DNA of 64,000 nucleotides from Geomobilimonas luticola (GTDB taxonomy: Bacteria > Desulfobacterota > Desulfuromonadia > Geobacterales > Geobacteraceae), in assembly GCF_018476905.1 (NCBI RefSeq), contig NZ_JAHCVK010000001.1:620001-684000 (forward strand), read 5' to 3'. This document shows positions 35,410 through 44,000 of this stretch, in pieces. Under the pieces are notes generated by a model. That model saw nothing but the letters and a program-made list of their open reading frames with translations. It made no database searches and had not been told where the DNA came from. The first letter of the stretch is position 1, and each line of letters starts with the position of its first letter. The position numbers and the translations under genes are program-made.

Positions 35410-35447
35410 GAAAAAGTTCCTGATTTCGTCTGCCAGGGGGAGCCAAA
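35410..35447. repeat. Islet right-end sequence, copy 2
   Basis: It matches 7721-7758 at 36 of 38 positions and ends in the same GGGGGAGCCAAA. The downstream sequence differs (a weak GATTTC/GAAATC hairpin and T-rich tract). It suggests that a second, larger element ended here. Confidence 0.6.
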
Positions 35448-35553
35448 CAAGTCAACGGTAGATTTCTTCAATGAAATCGGCTGTTTTGTTTTTTAATGTT
35501 GTGGAGCTGCTCCCGCCAAGCCAAGAATAATCATAATTAAATACAACATTGCT

Positions 35554-35753
35554 GTGACGAAACGGCTCTTTGCCATCGGCCTCACGGAGCCGCAGTCAGC
35601 AGGAGCACCCCATCTGTTCGACCGGAGCGCCGTGGTCAGGGTCAGGAAAGTCCTGGGCCTGAAACGGGTCTCGGCCTCAATTCCGATGTCATGGCCCTGG
35701 TGGTGGAGCTGCTGGACCGCATTGACGAGTTGGAACGGAGATTCAATGGGTGA
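35554..35753 (+). pseudogene. cbpM-like (MerR-type chaperone modulator) remnant
   Basis: One frame reads PHLFDRSAVVRVRKVLGLKR; the next frame continues LGLNSDVMALVVELLDRIDELERRFNG and stops at 35751. Together they match the C-terminal half of CbpM, the modulator of the DnaJ-like CbpA. The first half of the protein is missing and there is a frameshift near 35660. No cbpA gene lies nearby. Confidence 0.6.
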
Positions 35754-35814
35754 CACAGGTAAGGTCGTGGTGTAGAGTGTCGGAAGCAAAATCCCCCATT
35801 ATGGAAGGAACCGC

Positions 35815-36423
35815 ATGCCTCAGACAATCGATGACCTTATACGACGGATCAGGGAGCTGCAGGAAGAGCTCGAAGTCGAGTTCAAGAAGAAACGGGACGA
35901 ATTCGAGTTCATCATTGAGAAAAAGCGGGTCCGGTTTGCCGAGGAGGTCGCGAGACAGCAGCGCCGGCTGAAAATCGGCTGGTTCAGGTACCTGGTCAGA
36001 GCAAAACCGTTAAACGTATTGACCGCTCCGATCATCTACGCAGGGTTCATTCCCTTCATCCTGCTGGATCTGTTTCTCTGGTTTTATCAGTCGATCTGCT
36101 TTCCAGTCTATGGCATTCCCAAGGCGAAGCGATCTGAGTACCTGATCTTCGACCGTGAGGATCTACCGTATCTAAATGTCATCGAAAAGTTCAACTGCTT
36201 CTACTGCTCCTACGGCAACGGCCTCATGGCCTACGGCCGGGAGATCGCGGCCCGTACGGAACAATACTGGTGTCCGATCAAGCACGCCCGCCGGATCAAG
36301 GCTGCCCATGACCATTATCCGCGCTTCTTCGAATATGGCGATGCTGAGAGCTGGCAGAAAGGGCTGGAACGGCTGCGACGACAGTATCCAAAAGAACAGC
36401 AACCTGCAGCCGACGTAAAGTGA
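35815..36423 (+). CDS. Conserved coiled-coil membrane protein with Cys pairs
   Basis: A 202-residue protein: an N-terminal charged coiled coil (residues ~5-55), one or two hydrophobic helices (~70-100, PIIYAGFIPFILLDLFLWFYQ), then FNCFYCSYGNG and YWCPIKHA, whose three cysteines could hold a metal or form a disulfide. AAGGAACC lies just upstream of ATG 35815. Homologues with the FNCFYCSYGNG stretch are, to my memory, widespread and uncharacterised. Confidence 0.7.
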   Translation: MPQTIDDLIRRIRELQEELEVEFKKKRDEFEFIIEKKRVRFAEEVARQQRRLKIGWFRYLVRAKPLNVLTAPIIYAGFIPFILLDLFLWFYQSICFPVYGIPKAKRSEYLIFDREDLPYLNVIEKFNCFYCSYGNGLMAYGREIAARTEQYWCPIKHARRIKAAHDHYPRFFEYGDAESWQKGLERLRRQYPKEQQPAADVK

Positions 36424-36424
36424 C

Positions 36425-36556
36425 ATGGCTATGGCAAGCTACATCGTTGCCTGCCCGCCCTGTGGTACCGGCAACCGCATCCCGGCGGACAAAGAGGGGC
36501 TCGCGGACGCTGCGGCTCTTGCGGGAGCGCAACCGCTCGATGCGTGCTCGATCTGA
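36425..36556 (+). pseudogene. Thioredoxin-2 (TrxC) N-terminal fragment
   Basis: 43 codons with SYIVACPPCGTGNRIPADKE, the zinc-ribbon start of TrxC, then a stop where the second CxxC and the thioredoxin domain should follow. It follows the preceding stop with almost no gap. It may be a residual short peptide or a dead gene. Confidence 0.5.
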
Positions 36557-36570
36557 CATGAGAAAAAATG

Positions 36571-36598
36571 TTGACAACCCCCCATGGAAATGTAAAAT
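36571..36598 (+). promoter_or_regulatory. Promoter ahead of the tandem GEMM riboswitches
   Basis: TTGACA (36571-36576) and TAAAAT (36593-36598) are 16 bp apart; transcription would start about 25 bp before the first aptamer. Confidence 0.6.
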
Positions 36599-36623
36599 TC
36601 ACGAAAATTATTTGAGAATCGAT

Positions 36624-36730
36624 AGACGATAATACTTAACCATTCGCAAGAATGGGGCGGAAAGCCTAAGGGTCTTACTGAGACAGCCGGGTTGCCGAAA
36701 TATCATGGGATATTCGGTCCCGGCTTTTTT
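36624..36730 (+). ncRNA. GEMM-I cyclic-dinucleotide riboswitch, copy 1, with terminator
   Basis: ATAATACTTAACC, a hairpin CCATTCGCAAGAATGG, then GGCGGAAAGCC, GGTCTTACTGAGAC and AGCCGGGTTGCCGAA are the conserved parts of the GEMM-I (c-di-GMP/cGAMP) aptamer. AGCCGGG...CCCGGCTTTTTT (36684-36726) is a terminator that uses the aptamer's 3' conserved strand, so ligand binding should relieve termination. In Geobacter many GEMM-I RNAs (type Ib) respond to 3',3'-cGAMP rather than c-di-GMP; which one applies depends on the base equivalent to Vc2 G20 and needs alignment. Confidence 0.88.
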
Positions 36731-36842
36731 GTTGCCCGAAAAATGCGATACCAGACAAAGCTGTCTGCGAACACGTTCCACGGCGGCAGGAAGTGCGCCT
36801 TTAAAGCGCGCCACTGTATGCCGGCATGTGAACAGTCGGTGG

Positions 36843-36952
36843 TATACGATAATACTCAACCATCCGCGAGGGTGGGGCGGAAAGCCTACAGGGTCTCACT
36901 GAGACAGCCGGGTTGCCGAAATGTCACCATACCTTCGGTCCCGGCTTTTTTT
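36843..36952 (+). ncRNA. GEMM-I cyclic-dinucleotide riboswitch, copy 2, with terminator
   Basis: A second full aptamer: ATAATACTCAACC, CCATCCGCGAGGGTGG, GGCGGAAAGCC, GGTCTCACTGAGAC, AGCCGGGTTGCCGAA, and again a terminator AGCCGGG...CCCGGCTTTTTTTT ending at 36952. The aptamer cores differ at few positions, mostly paired changes in the hairpins (for instance ATTC/GAAT versus ATCC/GGGT). The two switches in series require ligand twice before the L,D-transpeptidase gene can be transcribed. Confidence 0.88.
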
Positions 36953-36960
36953 TATCAATC

Positions 36961-37103
36961 GAGGCTCTTGCAAAAAGATAAAAACTGCAGAATCTGTAAC
37001 CCCCCTGCTTCGCTCCGCTCGCTTCCCCCCTTAGATAAGGGGGGATTGAAGGGGGTTATGATGCGCATACACCGGATCAACCAGATACTTTTGCAAGAAG
37101 CTC
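36961..37103. repeat. Palindromic repeat element A
   Basis: Outer arms GGCTCTTGCAAAA (36963) and TTTTGCAAGAAGCTC (37089-37103) are imperfect inverted repeats. Inside are AACCCCCC/GGGGGTT and a perfect CCCCCCTTA-GA-TAAGGGGGG hairpin (37025-37044). The nested design is like a small non-coding mobile repeat. It lies between the riboswitches and the start codon and would be transcribed as leader. Confidence 0.55.
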
Positions 37104-37126
37104 AATCATCATCGAGAAAGGTCCCC

Positions 37127-38515
37127 ATGTACCGAACCGCAGACCTGCCACTCCTGGCCAATTGGCGCTGTTTTGCAGCTCTCTGTACAGCGCTTGTCGC
37201 TCTCAATGGATGTGCCGCCATGAGAACTGTCCAGGAGCCAGGCCATCCTGAAAGCGAGATCAAACGAAACACGTTTCCGGTTGCACGGGGAGAAGACGTA
37301 GTCGGCCGGCTGGCAGTCATCAGGCTTGAAGAGGGGGATACGTTGCCGGATATTGCGCGGCATTTCGGCCTGGGGGTCAATGCGATCAGCGCCGCCAATC
37401 CGGGTGTGGATCTCTGGGTGCCCGAGGCCGGAAAACGCGTCACGCTGCCCCTGAGGTATATCCTGCCGGACGCGCCCCGGAAAGGGATCGTGATCAATCA
37501 GGCCACCATGAGGCTCTTTCAGTTCAAAGGGGATGGCCCGTCCTTGGTGGTCTCGACCTATCCGGTCGGTGTCGGAACCGAAGAGCGGCCTACCCCCATG
37601 GGGCAGACGCGGGTGGCGCGCAAGGCAGCCCGGCCGACCTGGCATGTGCCCGCTTCAATTGCCGAGGACCATCGGAAAAAAGGGGATATCCTGCCGGCAA
37701 AAGTTCCGCCGGGGCCTGAGAACCCCTTGGGGGAGTATGCGCTCTATTTGAGCAAAACGGGCTATCTGATCCATGGCACCAATAAACCGGCCAGCATCGG
37801 TCTCAGGGCAACCAACGGCTGCATGAGGCTCTATCCGGAAAACATCGAGATGCTCTACCGGGACACCCCGGTCAATACCCCGGTACTCATTGTCAACCAG
37901 CCCTATCTCATAGGGCAACGGGATGGAGTGCTGTACCTGGAAGCCCATACCCCGTTTGAAGGCTCGGGCACTGGCGAGCTGGAGAAGATATATGCCAAAT
38001 TGAGAAGCATTGAAAAGCAGTCGGCCCACACGCTTGACTGGAAAAAAGTTCAGGAGGTGCAGGCCGAGGCCCGGGGGATTCCCGTCCCCATCTTCGAGAT
38101 GGGGCAAGGAGGTTCCCAGGAGGATGTGAAACCCCTGAACGTCGAACATCCGGACGCGCTCTACGGCAGACCGGCTCTACCGGAACTGAAACTGGAGGCA
38201 TGGTATGTCCTGGCCGCGGATGTGCGTGAAGAGATCGATGCCCGGCGGCTTGCCGCCATCATCAACCACCAGGGGCCGCCAATACCGGCGAGGGTGCTGT
38301 CGAAGAGCAGCGGTTACCGTGTTGTCGCCGGCCCTTTCAATGATGTCTCTGCGGCCAGAGAAGCGGCCAGACGCCTGAAAATCGATCTGGACATAGACGG
38401 TATCGTGATAGAACCGGTTAAGCAGATAGAGAATCGAAAGGAGGTGATGGGAGTCGAGGCGAAGTCTTTTGGCAATCACCACAATAAACCGAACAAAAAG
38501 GAGGAGTTAATATGA
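37127..38515 (+). CDS. L,D-transpeptidase lipoprotein with LysM-like and SPOR domains
   Basis: A 462-residue envelope protein with lipobox LNGC (Cys ~26). Residues ~65-110 form a LysM-like repeat (VIRLEEGDTLPDIARHFGLGVNAISAANPG). The YkuD domain (~125-265) has the catalytic motif HGTNKPASIGLRATNGCMRL with His and Cys. The last ~75 residues resemble a SPOR repeat (AWYVLAAD ... YRVVAGPFNDVSAAREAARRLK), which binds denuded glycan. YkuD enzymes make 3-3 cross-links or attach Lpp to diaminopimelate. It overlaps by 4 bp a Lpp-like gene. ATG 37127 follows AAAGG. Expression should depend on the tandem GEMM switches. Confidence 0.9.
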   Translation: MYRTADLPLLANWRCFAALCTALVALNGCAAMRTVQEPGHPESEIKRNTFPVARGEDVVGRLAVIRLEEGDTLPDIARHFGLGVNAISAANPGVDLWVPEAGKRVTLPLRYILPDAPRKGIVINQATMRLFQFKGDGPSLVVSTYPVGVGTEERPTPMGQTRVARKAARPTWHVPASIAEDHRKKGDILPAKVPPGPENPLGEYALYLSKTGYLIHGTNKPASIGLRATNGCMRLYPENIEMLYRDTPVNTPVLIVNQPYLIGQRDGVLYLEAHTPFEGSGTGELEKIYAKLRSIEKQSAHTLDWKKVQEVQAEARGIPVPIFEMGQGGSQEDVKPLNVEHPDALYGRPALPELKLEAWYVLAADVREEIDARRLAAIINHQGPPIPARVLSKSSGYRVVAGPFNDVSAAREAARRLKIDLDIDGIVIEPVKQIENRKEVMGVEAKSFGNHHNKPNKKEELI

Positions 38516-38814
38516 AGACACGTCTATTGGTGATCTCGGTGATGCTTGTTCTTGGTGCTGGACTGACGGGTTGTGCGACATCCGGTGATCTCGAGAAAGT
38601 GCAGGCGCAGCAAAACCTGATCAATGCGAAAGCCGAGCAGGCATTGCAGGATGCGCAAGCTGCCAAGGCGGCAGCCGATGCGGCCAAGTTAAAGGCAGAT
38701 GAAACATCGGTCCGTGCCGAAAATGCCGAGAAAGCGGCAGCGGAACGGGAACGGATCGCAGAAGAAAAGGCGCAACGGGCTGATGCAGCTTTCCAGAAAT
38801 CCATGAGGAAGTAG
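38512..38814 (+). CDS. Lpp/OprI-like alanine-zipper lipoprotein with C-terminal lysine
   Basis: A 100-residue lipoprotein with lipobox LTGC. The mature part is one long helix rich in alanine heptads (QAAKAAADAAKLKADETSVRAENAEKAAAERE) ending in KSMRK. The terminal lysine is the residue through which Braun's lipoprotein is joined to peptidoglycan by L,D-transpeptidases; such an enzyme is encoded directly upstream with an ATGA overlap. A tethering role is therefore a well-supported inference. AAGGAGG lies upstream of the start. Confidence 0.85.
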   Translation: MKTRLLVISVMLVLGAGLTGCATSGDLEKVQAQQNLINAKAEQALQDAQAAKAAADAAKLKADETSVRAENAEKAAAERERIAEEKAQRADAAFQKSMRK

Positions 38815-38832
38815 CCGTTTTTAAGGAACATG

Positions 38833-38942
38833 CTGACTACTCGACATCGTTTCTTCCCCCACCCACCCCTCTCCCGCTGGGGGAGGGTAAAGATTTCTCC
38901 CCCCGGAGGGGGGAGTTAGAGGGGGGAATGTCGAGTAGTCAG
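38833..38942. repeat. Palindromic repeat element B
   Basis: Perfect 15-bp terminal inverted repeats CTGACTACTCGACAT (38833-38847) and ATGTCGAGTAGTCAG (38928-38942) enclose further hairpins, e.g. TCCCCCC-GG-AGGGGGGA and CTCCC/GGGAG. The nested architecture parallels element A. The transcript would fold into a very stable structure and may end the lipoprotein mRNA. Confidence 0.6.
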
Positions 38943-39037
38943 ATTCCGCCTTAGTTAACGGGCTGTTAACGTTACCGGCATTCCATGTCTTTCAGGACAT
39001 TCAAACAAATGACTTCAGGTTAGCGGGTTTGTCACAT

Positions 39038-40012
39038 ATGGCTAAACAACAGATCAGGATGGGTGAGCTCTTTTGCCGTTTCTTTGTCGGCATCGTACTG
39101 GTACCAATGCTCGTATCCGGATGCGGTCACTTCAATGGAGGCTCTCAGGCCAGGGCAACCTTCAAGGAAGCGAATGACCTGTTCACTCAGGGAAACTACA
39201 ACGCCTCTCTGGACAAATATGAGCAGATCGTTGCGAAATATCCCGCGAGGGGAGACCGGGTGCTCTTCGAGATGGGTATTATTTATGCGTATCCGAAGAA
39301 TGAGCACAAAGATTATCAGAAAGCGCTGGGGTGTTTTCAGAAACTGATACAGGATTATCCCGAGAGCGGGTACCGGCAGGAGAGCGAGATGATGGTATTC
39401 ACCATCAATAATGTCGCTCTCAAGGACAGGACGATTGCCACGCAGCAGGCACAGATCGAGACTCTCCGGCAAGAGCTTGAAAGCAGGGGGAATGAAGTCA
39501 CTGCGCTGCAAAAAACGATTGAAACGCTTGAACAGGAGATCAGGAACAAAGAGACCGAGAAGTTGAAACTGTTTGCAAGCCGGAAGGGAACAGCAGACAA
39601 GATCCTGGTGGAAAAACAGGCACGCCGATTGACGTTGATGTCAAAGGGTGAGGTGCTCAAAACCTACAGGATAGCCCTGGGGGGAAACCCTGTCGGCCCG
39701 AAGGAAAGGCAGGGGGACAACAAAACCCCGGAGGGAATCTACAGCATCGATGCAAGGAACAAGGACAGTCGTTATCACCTGTCCCTTCATGTTTCCTACC
39801 CGAACGAGAGAGACAGGAAGCGGGCAAGAGAGCTGGGCGTTTCTCCGGGCGGTGACATCATGATCCACGGCATCAAGAATGGTTTTTCGTGGGTTGGTGA
39901 TGCTCACGCAGGGGTCGACTGGACGCAAGGGTGCATTGCCGTAACCGACGAAGAAATAGAGGAAATCGGCACGTTGGCGCCAAATGGCACGACGGTTGAG
40001 ATACGGCCTTAG
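39038..40012 (+). CDS. L,D-transpeptidase lipoprotein with TPR-like and coiled-coil regions
   Basis: A 324-residue protein with lipobox VSGC. Residues ~40-125 look like TPR/YbgF-type repeats (ATFKEANDLFTQGNYNASLDKYEQIVAKYP, YQKALGCFQKLIQDYPESGY). Residues ~135-180 are a coiled coil, and ~195-324 a YkuD domain with IMIHGIKNG and the catalytic WTQGCIAVTDEEIEEI. It is a second L,D-transpeptidase next to the riboswitch-controlled one. Several start codons are possible (39038, 39059); 39038 keeps a complete signal peptide. Confidence 0.85.
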   Translation: MAKQQIRMGELFCRFFVGIVLVPMLVSGCGHFNGGSQARATFKEANDLFTQGNYNASLDKYEQIVAKYPARGDRVLFEMGIIYAYPKNEHKDYQKALGCFQKLIQDYPESGYRQESEMMVFTINNVALKDRTIATQQAQIETLRQELESRGNEVTALQKTIETLEQEIRNKETEKLKLFASRKGTADKILVEKQARRLTLMSKGEVLKTYRIALGGNPVGPKERQGDNKTPEGIYSIDARNKDSRYHLSLHVSYPNERDRKRARELGVSPGGDIMIHGIKNGFSWVGDAHAGVDWTQGCIAVTDEEIEEIGTLAPNGTTVEIRP

Positions 40013-40075
40013 AAGGACATGACGCACCGTGCTCTGGCCGCAAATCCCGCCACCGGAATTCAATTGTTTTTAGGG

Positions 40076-40103
40076 GGACAGGCGAAAGCTTGTCCTTTTT
40101 TCT
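40076..40103 (+). terminator. Rho-independent terminator after the second L,D-transpeptidase
   Basis: GGACAGGC-GAAA-GCTTGTCC followed by TTTTTTCTTTT. Confidence 0.85.
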
Positions 40104-40679
40104 TTTCCGAATCCACTTCCGTGCGTAAGTCCTTCGCGTCTCCAGCCCTCTCGATCAGAATGTTTATTTCTATGCAATTTATTGTATTTTTGCAGTGTCT
40201 ACAGGTGTGGAAGCTGTGGCCTCTGTGTTGCCATGTATATTATATAACTATAAATAGTCTAGCTTGAAGTAGTGGTAGCATGACCCGCTTCTTTTGCTTG
40301 TCGACGGCACCGTTTCGTCTCGTTGGTTTTAGCTACGACTCGCTGATATATTATTGCTCAGAGATTGTTGCATTGGCACCTTACTTGCTCTTAATCACAG
40401 ATGTATGAATAATGTAATACCTTGTATGTGGACCAGTACAGGCGGTTTTTAAGACTGTTTGAAAGAATTCATAATAATGTTAGGTGGTTGGCGGGATTGT
40501 GTGATGTTCGCTTCCCCTAAACCAAGATGAGTCACTTGACGGCACATTTTCGTTTATGTGCGGTGATTTGGCGCCGTTTTTTTTTTGCGCCATATGGCTA
40601 TTGTTTAGAGAAAACAGCAACTTACAAAAGGTGTGATGTCCAGCTTTAATGAGACATGGACGACGTGCGGAGAATCGGT
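40104..40679. other. AT-rich intergenic region and long leader of the cytochrome cluster
   Basis: No gene is seen here. It contains a sigma-54 promoter (40374-40388). Two hairpins occur in the transcribed part: GCACAT/ATGTGC (40542-40561) and TGGCGC/GCGCCA (40569-40592) with a T-rich loop. The sequence is more AT-rich than both flanks. The leader after the promoter is about 280 nt. Confidence 0.6.
40374..40388 (+). promoter_or_regulatory. Sigma-54 promoter of the multiheme cytochrome cluster
   Basis: TGGCACCTTACTTGC is a near-perfect -24/-12 element (TGGCAC, N5, TTGC). Predicted start is near 40400. It would drive the small protein at 40680 and the cytochromes. Confidence 0.8.
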
Positions 40680-41000
40680 ATGGCCGGAAACAGTTTCAAT
40701 CCTTTCATCATAACGGGTGAAAACACCTCCATCATCGAGGATATCTACCTGCTGGCGGCCCTGATTACCTTCGACCCTCGCATCACGTATTCCCTTCGTT
40801 ACGACAAGGTGTCCGGTCGGGTTGCGTACGAGGTGCACGGCAGGGTATCGGAGCCGATGCGCAGGTATTATGCCGGCGAGGTCGCTTCGCTGAAAACCTT
40901 CATCGGTCACGTCAAGGCGCTCCGCTCCGCGGCATTCGCGCTGAAGAATTCCGTGAAGGGTGAAGGTGCGAAAAATATTGTGAATGTAGATATCAGGTAG
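40680..41000 (+). CDS. Unrecognised small protein ahead of the cytochromes
   Basis: About 106 residues from ATG 40680, which has GGAG 7 bp upstream; ATG 40656 is an alternative. The sequence (NPFIITGENTSIIEDIYLLAALITFDPRITYSLRYDKVSGRVAYEVHGR) looks folded and soluble, with no signal peptide and no cysteine, so it is not a cytochrome. It ends 46 bp before the giant cytochrome. No family recognised. Confidence 0.55.
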   Translation: MAGNSFNPFIITGENTSIIEDIYLLAALITFDPRITYSLRYDKVSGRVAYEVHGRVSEPMRRYYAGEVASLKTFIGHVKALRSAAFALKNSVKGEGAKNIVNVDIR

Positions 41001-41046
41001 TCGGGATTTTCTTACGATTGAAAAATTTCAGAGTGCTGAGGATGTC

Positions 41047-44000
41047 ATGGGCAAAACACTGAAAAGAAAACTGCGTGGCATGAATCTGGCTGCAAAAATC
41101 GGTCTTGTGGTTGGGATGACCCTGCTGACGACGTTATTCATGTATGGTAAGTGGGTAGATGCCCTCAACCAGAGCCCCAACTCCAGCTTCGAAACCGCAG
41201 GAGCAACGGCTGACTTGGCCCAGAACTGGACCGAGGGGGGCACGAGCTCGGCGGGAGGCACCAAGACCTTCCAGAGAAATACCACCGCTGGCACGGGGGC
41301 TAATGGCAGTTACTGGTATTATGGCCAGTGGAACGGTACTGCTAACAATCAGGCAACCAATATCACCCTTACCTCGGCAAATATCACAACCCCTGCCTAT
41401 GCTACGAACGCAATTCTGAGAGGAAGTTACAAGAGGGATTATAAAGCAGCGGTTGACAGTTCCAGCATCGCTCTGGAGTTGTGGCAGGGGGCTGCGTTGG
41501 TCAGCGGTTCCACCACTACACTCTACACCATCTCCAATCCGGGAACCGGTGTTACTGACGCTGCCTGGCAGGGGCCGGTTGACACAGCCACCTCCTTCCC
41601 CCTTGCGGCGAGCACTGCATACAACGTTCTGGTGCGCTGGCAGTGTCAAACCGACAATACGGAATGGGGGGGTGGCGCGGTAGATGCGGTTTATCTCAAC
41701 ATCTCTCCCGGCAATCTGGCCGCAACTGCCAACGCGACAACGCCGAAAAATGCGGACCTGACCTGGCTCAACCAGAACCCCTCCACCGGTTCTCCCGCTC
41801 TGCATGCTACTACACCCTACAAGATTTATCGCGACACTACGAGCAATCCGGGAACGCGCACTTTTCTCGCCAATACAACCACTCTGTCTTATTCTGATAC
41901 GGCTACGACAGGGAACACAACCTATTACTATGCTGTAACAAATCTCGATACCAATTCCTTCGAATCCCCCTATTCGCCCGAGGTGGCACTACTTACCAAG
42001 CCGGACGTCCCCGGTACCCCGTCATACACCTCCGTTGCAGATACCAGCCTGACAGTCAACTGGACTGCGCCGACCGGCGGGGCAGCTACCTACGATGTCT
42101 ACCGGGCGCCCGACAATGCCGGAGCACCCGGTGCGTTTGCCCTGGTAGGTGCCGATGTTGCTGCGCTCAGCTACGGGGACAGCGGCCTCGCTCCAACCAC
42201 AAAATACTGGTACCGTGTCGTTGCCAAGAATGTCTCTGGCTCAGGTCCGAACTCCGCCGACAACAGCGTAACCACTGCAACGCCCGTAAATAATTTCACC
42301 ACGCCCGGGGTTGCAACTGCTTCCGCTGCCAGCACGACAACGATTAGCGTAAGTATGCCTTACGGCGATGACCAGAATGCAAGCAACACTTACACTGTTG
42401 ACTACAAGCTGTCTTCCTCGGGCAGTTGGTCCAATTGGGTGACAAATGCTTCCCACTCGGCAAGCCCCTACAGCACTACTGTCACTTCCTTAACTCCAGG
42501 AGAGAGCTACGATGTCAGAATGACCTATAATGACGCCGATGGTTTCTCCGGCGCCAATCCTCAGATACAGACGGTTAACGGCATCCTCTTGCCTGGCGGA
42601 GGCGTGAACGGCACCACGGCCGGCACGGCAACGGCTGTTCAGGCCAGTTCGACATCCATCAGTGTCACCATGCCGTACACCGATGACATTAATGGAAACA
42701 ACACATACCTTGTGGAGTACCAACAGGGGGCGGGCCCCTTTATTGTCTGGCCTCCCAATCCCCAGGGTCATACCGCCAGTCCCTTTACCACGACCATCAC
42801 CGGCCTGACCGTCGGCCAGACCTATACCGTCCGCGTCACCTATCAGGATGCGGAGGGGATCGTCGGCGGAACCGCGGTTCAGACTCTCGCGCCGGTCACT
42901 CTCGTCTCCTGGACCGACAGCAACCTTGTTCACAACAGCAATCGTTTCCCCGGCACCACCAAGTGGGGCGGGAGCTGGGGTATCCCGGGCGGGCAGTACG
43001 GCGCATTCGACTGCAAGACCTGCCATATAGCCGGTTCGTCCAACATCAAGCGGGTACGGACCTCCGTCACCGCTCCATCGGGGAGTTTCCCCGGCGGTGC
43101 CGTCGTCTTCAACTCCATGACCTCGTTCGGCAACGATACCGGCGGGCATACCGCTTCACTCCATATCTGCGAGGCCTGCCACAGCCAGAACAAGTACCAC
43201 AACTTCGACACCACCAATAATACCGGCGGCCTGGCCCACGAGAACAACAGCGACTGTACCACCTGCCATCCCCATAATGCCGGTTTCCGGGCGGGCTGCG
43301 ATGTCTGCCACGGCAATCCACCGACGACGGCCGACAATGACGGGAGCACCGCTACCGGGCTTGCCTGGAAACCTGCTGCCACCGGCGCGACGAGCCCCGG
43401 CGCCCACAACATGCACGCCATCGCCAGGGGGATGAAGTGCGTCACCTGCCACAACGGCAACACCATGCCGACGGTGAGCAACACCATCCAGATGGGCTTC
43501 GCCATGGACAAAACCAACGTCCCCGGATTCAGTGGCACCAAGGTCGGCGGCAGCTATGACGGCTTCGTCCCCGCCGCTCCCTACAGTTTCGTTTCCGGTG
43601 ACGGCGGGACCACGACGGTCACCCAGGCGGGGAGCAACAGCTGTTCGAACCTGTACTGCCATGGCGGCTGGACCGGGAGCAACGGGAGCATAACCACCCC
43701 GTCCTGGACCGGCGGAGCGACCCAGGCCGCCTGCGGCACCTGCCATGGCACGACCGCTGCGACTGCACCGACCGCCGGCAGCCACGGCCGCCATGCGGCA
43801 AACGGCGCCGGCCAGCTCGCCCTGTTGTGCAGCAGTTGCCATGGAACCGATCCGGCAAACAACAATCACGTGAACGGCAGGATATACTGGAACCTGGCGA
43901 CCGGCGACAACCGCTTCGGTGCCAGCGCCACGTACAAAACCTTTGCCAACTCCTCGACGGCGGCACTCGCTCCCTACGGCAGCTGTACCGTCTACTGCCA

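Noticed and set aside
36692-37126. N-terminal extension of the L,D-transpeptidase frame
   Set aside because: This part lies over the second riboswitch and repeat A; the signal peptide with lipobox begins at 37127.
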